From: Siphonodentalium dalli | Lineage: Eukaryota; Mollusca; Scaphopoda; Gadilida; Siphonodentaliidae | Assembly: GCA_032622095.1 (NCBI GenBank) | Contig: CP136064.1 | Coordinates: 250,544,484 to 250,608,483, forward strand | DNA length: 64,000 bases | Direction: 5' to 3' | Shown here: in pieces, positions 24,320-34,690 of the stretch | Numbering within the stretch: the stretch's first letter is position 1 | Layout of the letters: every line of letters begins with the position of its first letter | Notes under the pieces: generated by a model | Seen by the model: the letters and a program-made list of their open reading frames with translations, nothing else | Told to the model about the DNA's origin: nothing | The model's database searches: none | Translations under genes and position numbers: made by a program

Positions 24320-24480
24320 AGATTTGATTTTTCTGGGGGGGGGGGGGGGGGGGGCAAATGGTCAGTGGAAAAAAACTGCAGTTTTTGCTGTTTGGGGGGG
24401 GGGGAGGTACCCAAACCGAAGAAAACAGTTTTTTCCACCCTGTGTCTGCCCCCCCCCCCCCTGTTCTGACGTTTTTTAAA
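24320..24480. repeat. G-run dispersed repeat, inverted pair
   Basis: A G run of 18 (24337-24354) and a G run of 10 are followed by a C run of 13 (24450-24462). GGAAAAAAACTGCAGTTTTTGC resembles the 617-780 copy. The G and C runs could form a hairpin. Confidence 0.55.
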
Positions 24481-24493
24481 GAGCTTCTGTGAT

Positions 24494-25523
24494 TCAAAAC
24501 CAGGTTTTCTCGAAAGAGGGTAATTTCATTTGGCATTGTGCCAACAACTTCTCATGTAAATATCTAGATTGTAGTTCTGATAGAAAGGACTTTAGTGAAA
24601 ACAAATCAGGATTAAATTTAGTTTTATATATGTATAGTTTTATCAGTGGCCAAAACAGTTTCGTCATAGAGTTATCGCCCATCGACAGGGATGCAAGAAT
24701 TGCAATCTTTCTTGTGGCTTCCAAGGCGATACAATTTGATATGCACCAAACAGTAACATCATTTATAAAGTTTTTAACATGTGGACACAGGTGGACAGTC
24801 CCAAAAAATATGGGATATATCTTCAGATGTTGTGCCGCAGCGATTACATAAATCATTTTGTTCCAAGTTGACCATTTTAAGAAATTTCTTTGTGGAAAGT
24901 ATTCTATGATTAATTCTATATAGTAGCCACCACAGTTTCGTGTCAGGCGTCGTGGTGAAAGCAAGACGGTTGTAGTTTTCCCATTGAATGTCATTATCCT
25001 CAAATTCCGCCTGCATTTTGTATGGGATTTTGGTACGATATTAATTGAATTTAAATTTGTTTAGAAGTCCTGTCCACCATGAGTATTGGTTGAGCTTTTG
25101 TGTCATAGCTATTATTTGTTGCTGGATGCTGTTCATTGTTATACAATATGTACGTATATGATAACATTCGAATAAGGGTTGTTCTGTGTGTAATATTCCA
25201 TGTCTTTGGATACAGTCATTTACATATATAACTCCTCTTTTTCGCCATGAAAAAAAATTAATGGTGGACCGCCAAGTTTTATATCTGGGTTGTTCCAAAT
25301 GGTGCCTGCAATCGAGCTTGTTTTTATTTTGTTCTAACATATTTGCAAAAGCCAATAGAACATCATGCCAGAAAGGATTTTTAACGACATTAGCTTTGTT
25401 TTTTAGAAAAGCATGGTTGATTATCAGAAATAGGTGGTCTTTGATGATAGGAAGGTCGGTTAGGGGTATCCATTTTGAACTTTTCAATAGCAATCGTCTC
25501 ACCCAAGTTATTTTCATTGACAT
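24494..25523 (-). pseudogene. Tx1/L1-like LINE remnant, C-terminal ORF2 region
   Basis: Minus-strand reading frames give the region after the reverse transcriptase: SMKITWVRRLLLK, NPFWHDVLLAFA, SWRKRGVIYVNDC, then a CCHC knuckle (CNRCGTTSEDISHIFWDC). At least two frame changes (near 25020 and 24800) join the pieces. The same protein family is present at 50321-51906, with matching motifs in the same order. 5' truncated, with no catalytic domain; non-functional. Confidence 0.75.
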
Positions 25524-26518
25524 GTGGAAATTTTGTACATTTTGCTTGATATTCTTATGAAGAAAATTATAACTTGCAAAAGCAGCAGTACTGTCATTTG
25601 ATAAAATGTAGCAGGTATATCATTTAAAACATGGACATTTTGACCATGGTCCATGTCATATATATGAATCGTATAGTTTTCAACAGAAGCACGTTTTCAT
25701 AAATCCAGGTAAAAACTGCATCGAATTTCAATAAAGAATTTATCTTGCTCTATATCATGACAAATCTTGAATAAACATATCCTCATCTTCATTGTGTATA
25801 TAATCTGAACAATTATTAAGATAAGATAAAAAAGATGGATTTTAATAAAGTTGAGCGTTGAAAATATTATTTCTTTTTGTTTGTCCATATTGGTACCAAG
25901 AACTGCAACAAAAATTAATAATTGCGAACAACACTACAATCACCAAATAACTTAGTAACTTGGCTCTATTGGAGAAGGCTTTATCTGCGTCATTTTGTTT
26001 TAGTTATATTTTTAATTGCATGATATAATATCATAATCATATATATTACAATGAAGAATATAGCAGCCAAATTAGTTCAGCCCAATGAAAACAAATGTTG
26101 GTATGCAGGCCAGTCCACTCAAACTTGGAACAATCAACTGGAAATAGGCCACAGTATTAGATATACCTGGTCAGCTGGGGTTTTGGCTATGGACCTATGA
26201 CATCAAACTCATTTCAAGTATTACTGATCAGCCGGCTTGGCATGACACTTCTTAAATATGTAGAACATTATTATGGGTGGTTGTCTTTCTGTATGAAATC
26301 AATTGTTTAAATTCTTGATTCAAGAAAATTGAGTCTCTTCTCATAATCTGCTGATATCATGGATATATGTATTTATTATATACTTGCCCATGAATTATAT
26401 GGTTTTAGCAGTGAGATATAAGTGATATCCCACTAGTGAGATATAAGTGATATCCCATTGGTGAAATTTCTGATGTATTGACATTCATTGGGGGCCATAT
26501 GCAAGTAACTAAAGTATA
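25524..26518. other. Unassigned AT-rich sequence
   Basis: No gene recognised. A 29-bp segment (GAGATATAAGTGATATCCCA) is tandemly repeated twice at about 26412-26458. Confidence 0.35.
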
Positions 26519-26689
26519 TAATAAACAGAATATCCACACTTTTCAGTGGATATGGGTTAAATCTCATTCGCGATGACAAAACATTTGAATTTCCACTCGT
26601 GGCTAAAGCCACTCGTGGAAATTCAATGTTTTGTCATCACTCATGAGATTTAACCCATATCCGCTGAAAAAGTGTGGATATCCTCTATG
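26519..26689. repeat. Fold-back palindrome P5
   Basis: The left end is ATAAACAGAATATCCACAC and the right end GTGTGGATATCCTCTATG. Arms of about 75 bp pair around the centre CCACTCGTGGCTAAAGCCACTCGTGG. The terminal motif ATAGARGATAT and central CTCG are shared with P3 and P4; arm sequences are unrelated. Confidence 0.8.
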
Positions 26690-26845
26690 AACTGCACTTT
26701 TGAAAAAGAAGTGATATCTTACATAAGTTCTTGGTACCTTAACAGCAAACGTTTACATATGTTCATGCCATAAAAGGTTAGTAAATGGGGTTTTAATTTC
26801 CAGCAAGTTGACAGTTGTTAAATGGTGTGTCATAATAATCGCTTG

Positions 26846-27062
26846 TACAGTAATGCCCAAAGTTATTGACCACTTAACCACAGCAGAATTATGGGTAATT
26901 TTTCAGGATTTAGTCGGAAATATGGCTTGTTGCCATTCATCTGAAAGCTCTCGTCGAGAGCTTTCCGATGAATGGCAACAAGCCATATTTCCGACTAAAT
27001 CCTGAAAAATTACCCATAATTCTGCTGTGGTTAAGTGGTCAATTACTTTGGGCATTACTGTA
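26846..27062. mobile_element. Tc1/mariner-type fold-back MITE, copy 2
   Basis: 217-bp palindrome with TA flanks and CAGTAATGC ends. The inner arm (TTAACCACAGCAGAATTATG through GGCTTGTTGCCATTCATC) is shared with 5681-5894. The outer 17-20 bp differ from copy 1 but still pair with each other. Confidence 0.85.
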
Positions 27063-27188
27063 CCAAAATTCAAAAAGAAATTCCAGACAGATTTTGAGAA
27101 AATCCATTTTGAAATATCAGGAAATTTTTGGGATATCCTTCATGTACGAATACACGAAACTATGCACCACCCTCCATTCTCCATTTGT

Positions 27189-27267
27189 GTTAGGGCTAGG
27201 GTTAGGGCTAGGGTTAGGGTTAGAGCTATGGTTAGGGCTATGGTTAGGGTTAGAGTTAGGGTTAGTG
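27189..27267 (+). repeat. Interstitial telomere-like TTAGGG array
   Basis: About 13 degenerate units of GGGTTA/GGGCTA/GAGCTA on the plus strand. TTAGGG is the ancestral animal telomere repeat. The array sits only about 50 bp downstream of the stop codon of CTLD gene 2 (on the minus strand), so it may lie in that gene's 3' UTR. Confidence 0.85.
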
Positions 27268-27318
27268 TATTCTTACATAAAGGACATACCAACTGTTGGC
27301 AAAACGTGCGTCTAACCG

Positions 27319-27599
27319 TTAATAGATGAGTTTATCAATGTGTGTAATATAGTTACCATAGAGACACTTTGGGAAATACAGCGTTCCTGTGTGGTCGATG
27401 GGATTGCATATTGTGTTTTGTCCTTGTTGGAAATATCCATCATATGGGAGATTGTAGGTGTAACAATAATACCCATCCCAGTAGTATGCACCACACCAAC
27501 TCGTACAATACGAACGACATGTGGAAATAGAAGTTACTCCGTTATAAGTCGATGTTGCCGCAGCTGTAGGAATGCAATTCGCCATGGACAGACATGATG
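27319..27599 (-). CDS. C-type lectin domain gene 2, terminal cysteine-rich exon C
   Basis: Starts after the acceptor TTTATTACAG, enters in phase 1 and joins exon B at 31903 to form a Pro codon. It ends at stop TAA (27319-27321), giving 92 complete codons before the stop. About nine cysteines: CLSMANC, then STCRSYC, WCGAY, YYCYTY, ICNP and KCLYG. The spacing of the central part (TSISTCRSYC...YYWDGYYCYTYN) resembles WSC-type carbohydrate-associated domains, but this is weak. Intron B-C is 4,303 bp. No clear poly(A) signal was found before the TTAGGG array and the palindrome at 26846-27062. Confidence 0.7.
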
Positions 27600-28096
27600 C
27601 TGTAATAAACAAAGTCGAGAGGTTTAAGATTATCCGATTAAATCTAATTTAAAAGTGGGAACATTTATAGATTGTTCAGACCATTTTAAGAAAATATGTT
27701 AAAAGAAAAAAATGGGTTACAATAACAACAATTCAGAATAAATATAATGGGCATTGACATAAATGGGCCTTTTTCAAAAATAGTCAGGTGCATTTGTGAA
27801 CAAAAATTCCAAACCCGGAACTAATTGCAACAGAATTGTTTTTGCTGGAATATAAGCACATAAACACTCCATAAGCAACATACACAAAATCATCAAAAAT
27901 CAGAAAAAGGGAAATTGGTAAATTTCGTGAATAAATTTGGGAAAATCTGGTCAAATCATCAATTTGTGGATTTTTATGGATGTACAAATGTATACATAAA
28001 AATAAAATTTCACAAGTCCTACAAACATTATGTCTATTTTGTCGACCCCAATGTCCTAATCCACAACAGAAAACCATTCCCAGATTCGTTAATCTA
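27600..28096 (-). other. Intron of CTLD gene 2
   Basis: The part next to exon C (27600-27710) is homologous to 28179-28198 plus 29047-29125. The rest is unassigned AT-rich sequence. Confidence 0.55.
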
Positions 28097-28178
28097 CAGG
28101 TGGACAAAGAAGTTACTCCGGGGATAGTCGATGTTGCCGCAGCTGTCGGAATGCAATTCTCCATGGACAGACATGATG
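28097..28178 (-). pseudogene. Partial duplicate of CTLD gene 2 exon C with broken splice acceptor
   Basis: The first ~80 bp match exon C closely (SCLSMENCIPTAAATST, then VTSLSTCR), after which similarity stops. The acceptor that reads TTACAG in the real exon reads TTAAAG here, so it should not splice. Upstream intron sequence is duplicated too and is split by two mobile elements (28197-28567 and 28568-29046). Confidence 0.75.
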
Positions 28179-28196
28179 CTTTAATACACAAAGTCG

Positions 28197-28567
28197 AGAG
28201 GCACGGATGGCCTTCGCGGTGGGTATATTGATATTAAAATAGTCACATCCGTTAAAACAGCCATAAAAAGAAAGAATATATACACTAATTGTGTTCTTAT
28301 ACCAATCATATATATCGCGTAAATAGTATGTTATAGTCAAGTTAGTACGCTTTATTGTGTAAACAAAAGCCAAAAATGTAACAGAAAATGGCTTTTACGT
28401 AACACAGCGTACGAACTTGACAATAACATACTATTTTCGCGATATTTATGATTGGTATAAGAATAAACTATGTCTGTATTTAATATTCTTTCTGTTTATG
28501 GCAGTTTTAACTGGTGTGACTATTTTAACAGCATACCCACAGCTAGGCCCATGAGGCCATCCGTGCC
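28197..28567. mobile_element. MITE of the GGCACGGATGGCC family
   Basis: Terminal inverted repeats GGCACGGATGGCC and GGCCATCCGTGCC. The interior has AAACAGCCATAAAAAGAAAGAA and a large imperfect palindrome (TAAATAGTATGTTATAGTCAAGTTAGTACGC and its inverse). Relatives are at 41022, 52314, 52346, 54188, 57053 and 59766. Confidence 0.75.
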
Positions 28568-29046
28568 TTAACTCTTGCAGTGTCAGGGGCCGATCTCATC
28601 GGCCCTAAGTTAAGGTATGTAAAATCGGCCCTAAAAAAAAAAAAAAATATATTATTTTTTTTAGATCCTTTTGGGTTGAATTTTGTTTGGTTATGTTTAA
28701 GCATGCCTTAGCAAATTTAAAAACAAACTGGATAAAACCTTAGGGGCATGTTATAACTCAAAACTATCACCAAGTATTCATAGTAATAATTTTGATGCCC
28801 ATGAAAAACGTAAGATTCCCTGGCAATAAACCTACAAAATAAGTCTATTAAATATAAGAAAAATTATTAAAATTGTAAAAAATTGTAAAAAATAATAACA
28901 AATGATGAAAAATTGTTAGGCCAATGCATTCTCTTATATATGCGAAGCGACCTATGGTCGACTCGCATATATAAGAGAATGCATTGACACAGGATATATT
29001 ATATATGGGTTGATGCAAAAATCGGACCTGGCACTCAAAGGGTTAA
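28568..29046. mobile_element. TTAA MITE with CTTTGAGTGCCAGG-type end and one hairpin
   Basis: TTAA on both sides. The right end inverted reads TTAACCCTTTGAGTGCCAGG and the left reads TTAACTCTTGCAGTGTCAGG. It carries one 68-bp CCAATGCATTCTC hairpin (about 28919-28986) shared with the piggyBac-like twin-hairpin MITEs, so the two families are related or have exchanged parts. The undisrupted site (TTTAAGATT) is visible at 27624-27632. Confidence 0.7.
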
Positions 29047-29242
29047 GATTAGATCTAATTTACTAATTTAAAGGTGGGAACATTTATGGATCGTTCAAAC
29101 CATTTTAAGAATATGTTAAAAGAAAAATATGTTAAATCTGGACTGTTGGGAACTCAGAAACGGAAAAAAAATAACGCAATTGTATATGTGCTGCTCATCT
29201 CGAATCGTGTGAGATATGTGTAATTAGACAGTTATATGGGAT

Positions 29243-29642
29243 TTAACCCTTTACCCAACAGAACGACCCTGTGCCAATGCATTCTCTTATATATGCGAGT
29301 CGACCATAGGTCGCTTCGCATATATAAGAGAATGCATTGGCTTAACACATTAAAAATTATAAAATTGTTAAAGAATGTAAGAAAAAATGGTAAAAAGTGT
29401 TAAAAAAAGATTTTTATTAGGCCAATGCATTCTCTTATGTATGCGAGGCGACCTATGGTCGACTCGCATATATAAGAGAATGCATTGGCACAGGGCATAA
29501 CTGTAACTATCACAATGTGGTCAAGGAGCCGGTTCCAATGATATCCATATTTGTATGGTTCTATTGAGACAGACCGAAGATATTTTAGACTGTTGAAGCT
29601 TTATTTGGCCGGCTTTGGCCGTTTTGTTGGGTAAAGGGTTAA
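29243..29642. mobile_element. piggyBac-like MITE with twin hairpins, copy C
   Basis: TTAACCCTTTACCCAACAG start and TGTTGGGTAAAGGGTTAA end. Hairpins lie at about 29274-29341 and 29421-29489. Orientation is opposite to copy A. It lies in intron B-C of CTLD gene 2. Confidence 0.85.
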
Positions 29643-29887
29643 CAGGGTGTTTTGATTCTGTGACTTTTGTATAGACGCAGAAACATGTTTACTTAGAGCA
29701 CTCTCAAGAATGTGACCGATCATCATTTAGTTTGATATTTGCAACATCAAACCTTTCAAAATCCACCGCTATAGAACAGTATTGGATATATCATAACAGT
29801 GATGGGTAAAATGTGCAGATCCTATAGTCCGTGTCTCAAAATAAGAGTCATAATATATAGTTTCCTCCGATCAATGGCTCCGTGTTG

Positions 29888-30140
29888 TGAGGGGATTTCC
29901 ACCATAATATGGAAGCAGGGACGTGGCAAGGTGCTCAGTTATAGGAGAGGCTGATCATCCTATGATTTCAAACTGATCCGCCCTCTTATCATAACACATC
30001 GAGGCAGGGACGATTAAGGGTTCTGTTTGGTGAGGAGGTGTCACCATAATATCGAAACAGGGGCGTGATATATATGCTCTCAGAGGAGGGTGGTCATCCT
30101 ATAATTTCAAACTGATACGCCCTCTTATAACATATCGAGG
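29888..30140. repeat. Two-copy tandem repeat (about 120 bp)
   Basis: CACCATAATATSGAARCAGGG, CATCCTATRATTTCAAACTGAT and CGCCCTCTTATxAxAACAxATCGAGGCAG recur in the same order twice, about 120-135 bp apart. Intronic. Confidence 0.55.
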
Positions 30141-30417
30141 CAGTGACACGGCTATGTGGTGATTTGGTATCCATCCTATAATTTCCAAAGTGAACCCAAC
30201 CCCAAATGCATATGAATTACACATATCGATGGAATCGTATAACACGAGGCGAGTAGTTAACCCCGCAAATAACACTCACTATATGGACACGCCGTGTCAT
30301 GATATCAATCACCAACGTTTATGAGAGACGTGGTGACATATAGGGTTTGGTGGCGACTCATTTCATTGCACCCCTACATTGGGATTTGATTTTCCCAACT
30401 GGTACATCACATCCGTC

Positions 30418-31026
30418 CAGGGGCCTGTACTATAGATTTACAATTGCCGTGTTTGAACACGTGTAGAAGGTTATGTGGGGCACACAGAAGGTGTCGATTA
30501 CCATAGACCTCAACTCTTATTCTTACAGTGAAAAGGCGACTTCTTGCAACGCTTCGTTTACATGCATGGTGACCAATAAAATAATAGGTTTATTACATGT
30601 GACTTGATTGACCAATGAAAACAAATATTCCTCGGAGACACTCATTGATATGTTATCGCTAGTGCATGGGTAATCCGTGTTCAATTGTATTAGTGGTAAT
30701 CGGTATCCTTTAAATAATCGCTCAGTGATTACGCCGCAACCGTTCGTGAATTGTGTTATATGTCATCAATGGTTATCGTCTGTTCCAACAATTCAAGTTT
30801 TAAGATGTATTTCAATTTCTAGTTGTGTTGTCATGCAAAATTGCTGGAGTATTATATTGAATACCAATCTGATCATACCCAATCACCCATCGGTAATGCG
30901 CACACGGGTATAATCTACTCTATTACAACACATTGGTCTATTGCACTTCACGCCTCCCGTGTACCTCCCATAACCTTGTACACCTGTTCAAACACGTCAA
31001 TTGTAAATCTATAGTACAGGCCCCTG
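30418..31026. mobile_element. MITE with CAGGGGCCTGTACTA termini
   Basis: Inverted terminal repeats of about 64 bp: CAGGGGCCTGTACTATAGAT at the left, its inverse at the right, continuing through TTTACAATTG and CGTGTTTGAACA. CAGGGG ends suggest the hAT superfamily, but no matching 8-bp target duplication was seen. Intronic in CTLD gene 2. Confidence 0.75.
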
Positions 31027-31502
31027 GGGAGGAACAAAATCCACTGCATGGTCCGACCATACATGCATGTGTGAGAAAATATTGAGATATGAACCTGCAA
31101 ATTGCAAATACTAACATCTAGTGGTCTAACTCAGTCAAATTCACCCCCTCCGATTTGGTTTTCTAAAATTGATTTTGTTAGCAGTTTTTGACTGACCAGG
31201 AGAAAAGTTTTAAATCTGAACATGAAACAATAAATTCTAGCTTCTGAACTGGCATTATAAGCTTTCCAAGTGTTGGCAATTTCCAACCAGCATGCATGAC
31301 ATCCCGGCCTAGGATTGGAAAATTTCTAAATGATCACCATTTCAATCCATACTTTTGAACAAAGTAGGAAAATATGCAAATATTGATCTAAAACCAACTC
31401 ATTTCCCACTAATAAATTGTTTGAAAATCAAATATACATGCAGCTTGTTTGTTTGAGAGATTCGTTTGCACATTCCACGCAAAACCTTCGCTTTCGTGTT
31501 GT
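31027..31502 (-). other. Intron of CTLD gene 2, unassigned part
   Basis: Nothing recognised. Confidence 0.4.
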
Positions 31503-31602
31503 TAAATATAGAATATACGCATAGTGTTTCTGAATAACAAATATAATCCACGAGTGGATTAAATTTGTTATTCAGAGAAACTATGCGTATATTTTGTTTA
31601 TG
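31503..31602. repeat. Fold-back palindrome P6
   Basis: The left end is TATAGAATATACGCATAG and the right end CTATGCGTATATTTTG. Arms of about 40 bp pair around AATCCACGAGTGGATT. Same terminal and central signatures as the other fold-backs; arms differ. Confidence 0.75.
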
Positions 31603-31762
31603 CCACGATCTTTACAATGCGATGGACAAACACTTTTCCGTTCAAATTGTATGGAGAAAGTTTAATCCACTCTGCGAAGTTTATGCCACGATCTTTACAA
31701 TGCGATGGATAAACACTTTTCCGTTCAAATTGTATGGAGAAATTTTAATCCACTCGGCGAAG
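31600..31762. repeat. 81-bp tandem duplication
   Basis: TATGCCACGATCTTTACAAT through AATTGTATGGAGAAA and TTTAATCCACTCxGCGAAGTT occurs twice back to back (about 31600-31680 and 31681-31761) with four or so differences. Intronic, next to palindrome P6. Confidence 0.85.
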
Positions 31763-31902
31763 TTTAATCAACAGGACTGGTGTTGATTAAATGTAAAATT
31801 TAAACAGATGGCTTTATTTATATAGTAAGATAGGCGATCGTGGTATAAATATTAATATCCAGTTGATATGGTGAGTGTTTAGTCACCCCGGTATATACTT
31901 AC

Positions 31903-32129
31903 GTGGTCTTCCCTCGCACCAGTAGCCGAGCATTAAGCCGCAGTCTTTGGTGTAGTATCTGAGCGGTCCGGGATTTCGTAATTCTATGGCCACGCAATTT
32001 TCAGCTCCAATGTTGTCTGGCTCATTTGGCGCCCAGCGCGAATCTGTGAGACTCATAACGTCCACTTTCCTTTGCTGCCAGATGAAGGATGAGCCGGTAT
32101 ACTTCAAGTTAATCCAAAGCATTGTGGCA
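31903..32129 (-). CDS. C-type lectin domain gene 2, exon B (second half of CTLD)
   Basis: Encodes the C-terminal half of a CTLD: MLWINLKYTG, WQQ, WAPNEPDN (an EPD variant of the sugar/calcium motif), ENCVAIE, YYTKDC and GYWCEG. The acceptor is CTACCTTTTAG before 32129 and the donor CAC|GTAAGT after 31903. Phase 2 in (completing Ser with exon A) and phase 1 out, as in gene 1. EPD instead of EPN or QPD makes the ligand class uncertain. Confidence 0.88.
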
Positions 32130-33012
32130 CTAAAAGGTAGAGATTTGTTTGTTGTAATCAGGCGATGGCATCTAACAAATTGCGCCATCTTATGGTGTAT
32201 ATTGATTGACAAGCGTATCTTCCCCTGTCGTATGAGATGAATAAATGTGAATAAAAACGTACTCGGTGTTTGCGTACTTTAATAGAATAAATATGATTAG
32301 AAGCTTACTAGGTATTTGCGTACTTGAACCATGTAACGAAGTTCGACAATTTTGGCCTGATGTTTTATTGTGCAAGTTATTTCATGCACTATTCAGACCT
32401 CTATTTCAATAGAAATTAGAACACATAGCAAAGAAAAGATACATGCCAGCCGAAACAAATCAGTGGCGTCCGCCAAGGGAAGGTGCTAAGTAATCTTTTT
32501 TTATTTATACATAAATTGCATGAGCGAGAAGCTGAATGAATGTGCAGTGGGGTGCATGATTGTTATGACTTTAGTTATGCAGATAACATGATTGTGTCTT
32601 TTGTCTCCATCGCTGATGGGACTTCATCGTTTATTATCTATTTGGTGTAAACAATATTTATTCCCAATACAAAACAAGATGAATATTTTACAAAAATTCT
32701 AATGGATGATTATGGGTGATTGGAAAGGGATGAGACAATAAGCCTATTGTGGCTTTTTTGTAACTCCTCTCCCAGATCGCTTAAACTTTCCGAACTACAT
32801 AAGGTCGTTCGGGCGTGTCAGACGGGAATTTTTTCTGGTTTGTACTTTAAATAACTTATTGGTGATTCTGATATAGATACGGAAGCGTATTCGGGACATG
32901 GTAGAAAACAAATAAAGTCAAAATTTTAACTTTTTATCTCGAAATTTTGACTTTCAAACTCAAAATTTTGAGCTCCATGAATTCCGTTCCCAGTTGCCTA
33001 TTCTCCTAAAAT
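32130..33012 (-). other. Intron A-B of CTLD gene 2, unassigned part
   Basis: AT-rich, nothing recognised. A short inverted stretch (AAAATTTTGACTTT, CAAAATTTTGAGC) lies near 32920-32970. Confidence 0.4.
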
Positions 33013-33553
33013 TGCACTTTTGTTACTGAATCGGCTGCGTAGCCAGAGCCATGGTGACCACCCGGGAATCCTTTTGTATTTTCGTGCGGTGCCACCCAGC
33101 GGGCATTTATAGGAAAGTCACGCGACCATGCAGCCCCTTCCACATTTTCGAAAATTGGGCTGAAGTCGTGCATGGGGTGTCAAAATAGCACTTTTCGTTA
33201 CTAAATCGGCTGCGTAGCCAGAGCCATGGTGGCCACCCGGGAATCCTTGTATTTTCGTGCGGTGCCGCCCAGCGGGCATCTATAGGAAAGGGACGCGGCC
33301 ATACAGCCCCTTCCAATTTTTCGAAAATTGGGCTGAAGTCGTGCATGGAGTTCAAAATTGCACTTTTTGTTCCCAGTTCCCTATTCTCAGATAATATTTC
33401 ATTTATCATTTTTGTGACCAGAACCATGGCGGGAATCCTTGCATTTTCGTGTGGTGCCACCCAGCGGGCATCTATTGGACAGGGACGCGACTATATAGCC
33501 CCTTCTACATTTTCGAAAATTGGGCTCAAGTCGTGCATGGGGTGTCAAAATAG
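33013..33553. repeat. Three-copy tandem repeat, unit about 165-200 bp
   Basis: Each unit contains CGGGAATCCTTGTATTTTCG, GCGGTGCCACCCAGCGGGCA, CAGCCCCTTCCAC and CGAAAATTGGGCTGAAGTCG, in that order. Opposing ORFs of 75-117 codons cross it in different frames and are not supported as genes. Intronic in CTLD gene 2 and GC-richer than the surroundings. Confidence 0.8.
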
Positions 33554-34690
33554 CACGTTTTGTCAAATGGACGTGGTTTAGATATGACAAAAGTGGCGCC
33601 GTTAAAGTCATGCATGAGGATGGCAAAGCTTATACAAATATATTTAGCAATAATTTCCACCAAATTCATACACGTTCTTCTCTAATTATACGATGAATTA
33701 AATCACATTTGGTGTCGTTTGGGTCACGGATGGCGAGATGATATGCACTATCATTGATAAGATTGCTATTCGCCGATATCCACCTGTAATATATATATAG
33801 TCACCCAGGCCATTTCCATATCGTTTAAGGAGTTTTTGGCGTTCAAATTTCACAATCTCAACACATTGTGACACAATTAAGTCACTTGAACAATTATATC
33901 TTCTCAACTGTCATATTTATATGGGGATAGGAATCAGGGCATTCACATAATGAGCTAGCAAAAACAGATACACAGTCGAATCATTAAAAGTATATTTATC
34001 ATTCTGTTTTAGAGATACATATATTCTTGTAAACTGAGAGACCTCGAACTGTCAGATGATTAGAATGGCTCATGTATATATTATAACACAATATTGGTCT
34101 GTTCCATTCTATACAGTTTCCACACAAAAAAGTTACAATTTGTCAAGAAATATGGAAATGTATCGAAGGCCTGTTCAAAAATAGTGGTCACAGTGTGCAG
34201 ACAACTATATTTTCTTCTGAATTAAAAGAAAACGCAGACAGTAGCACACGGCTTTTCATGATCCTCCAATACTGACATCTGACAAGGGTATATCTGCCCG
34301 ATACAGCAGATTTTTTAGAACAGACTCATCAACTAACATAAACAACTCAAAATCTCGCTCTGTGTCAGGCACATGTAGCTAATACATGCACAGCCACAGT
34401 TTTTTTTAAACTGGGAATATTTAGCCAATATATAGCACCATGAACAGAGGAGCACCTGGACATTTCTTTAAAACATCTGTATCTTCATGGAGATATGATA
34501 GCCAGGTGTCATCAAAATCTTTGTCTAACCCACTATATTGATTGATACATCTCTATATGTAAAACCCAATTGTCGTCTTTTATTTTTGCAAACTAATGTG
34601 TTTATGATGTCCATGTATCATGTTATACCGTCTGAAGTATACGCAGTTGTAAATAAATAAATACTTCTTTATTGGTGGAACGGATTAATC
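33554..34690 (-). other. Intron A-B of CTLD gene 2, unassigned part
   Basis: Nothing recognised beyond AT-rich sequence. Confidence 0.35.

Noticed and set aside
33107-33460. 117-codon minus ORF
   Set aside because: Crosses a three-copy tandem repeat and lies in an intron; other frames are equally open.
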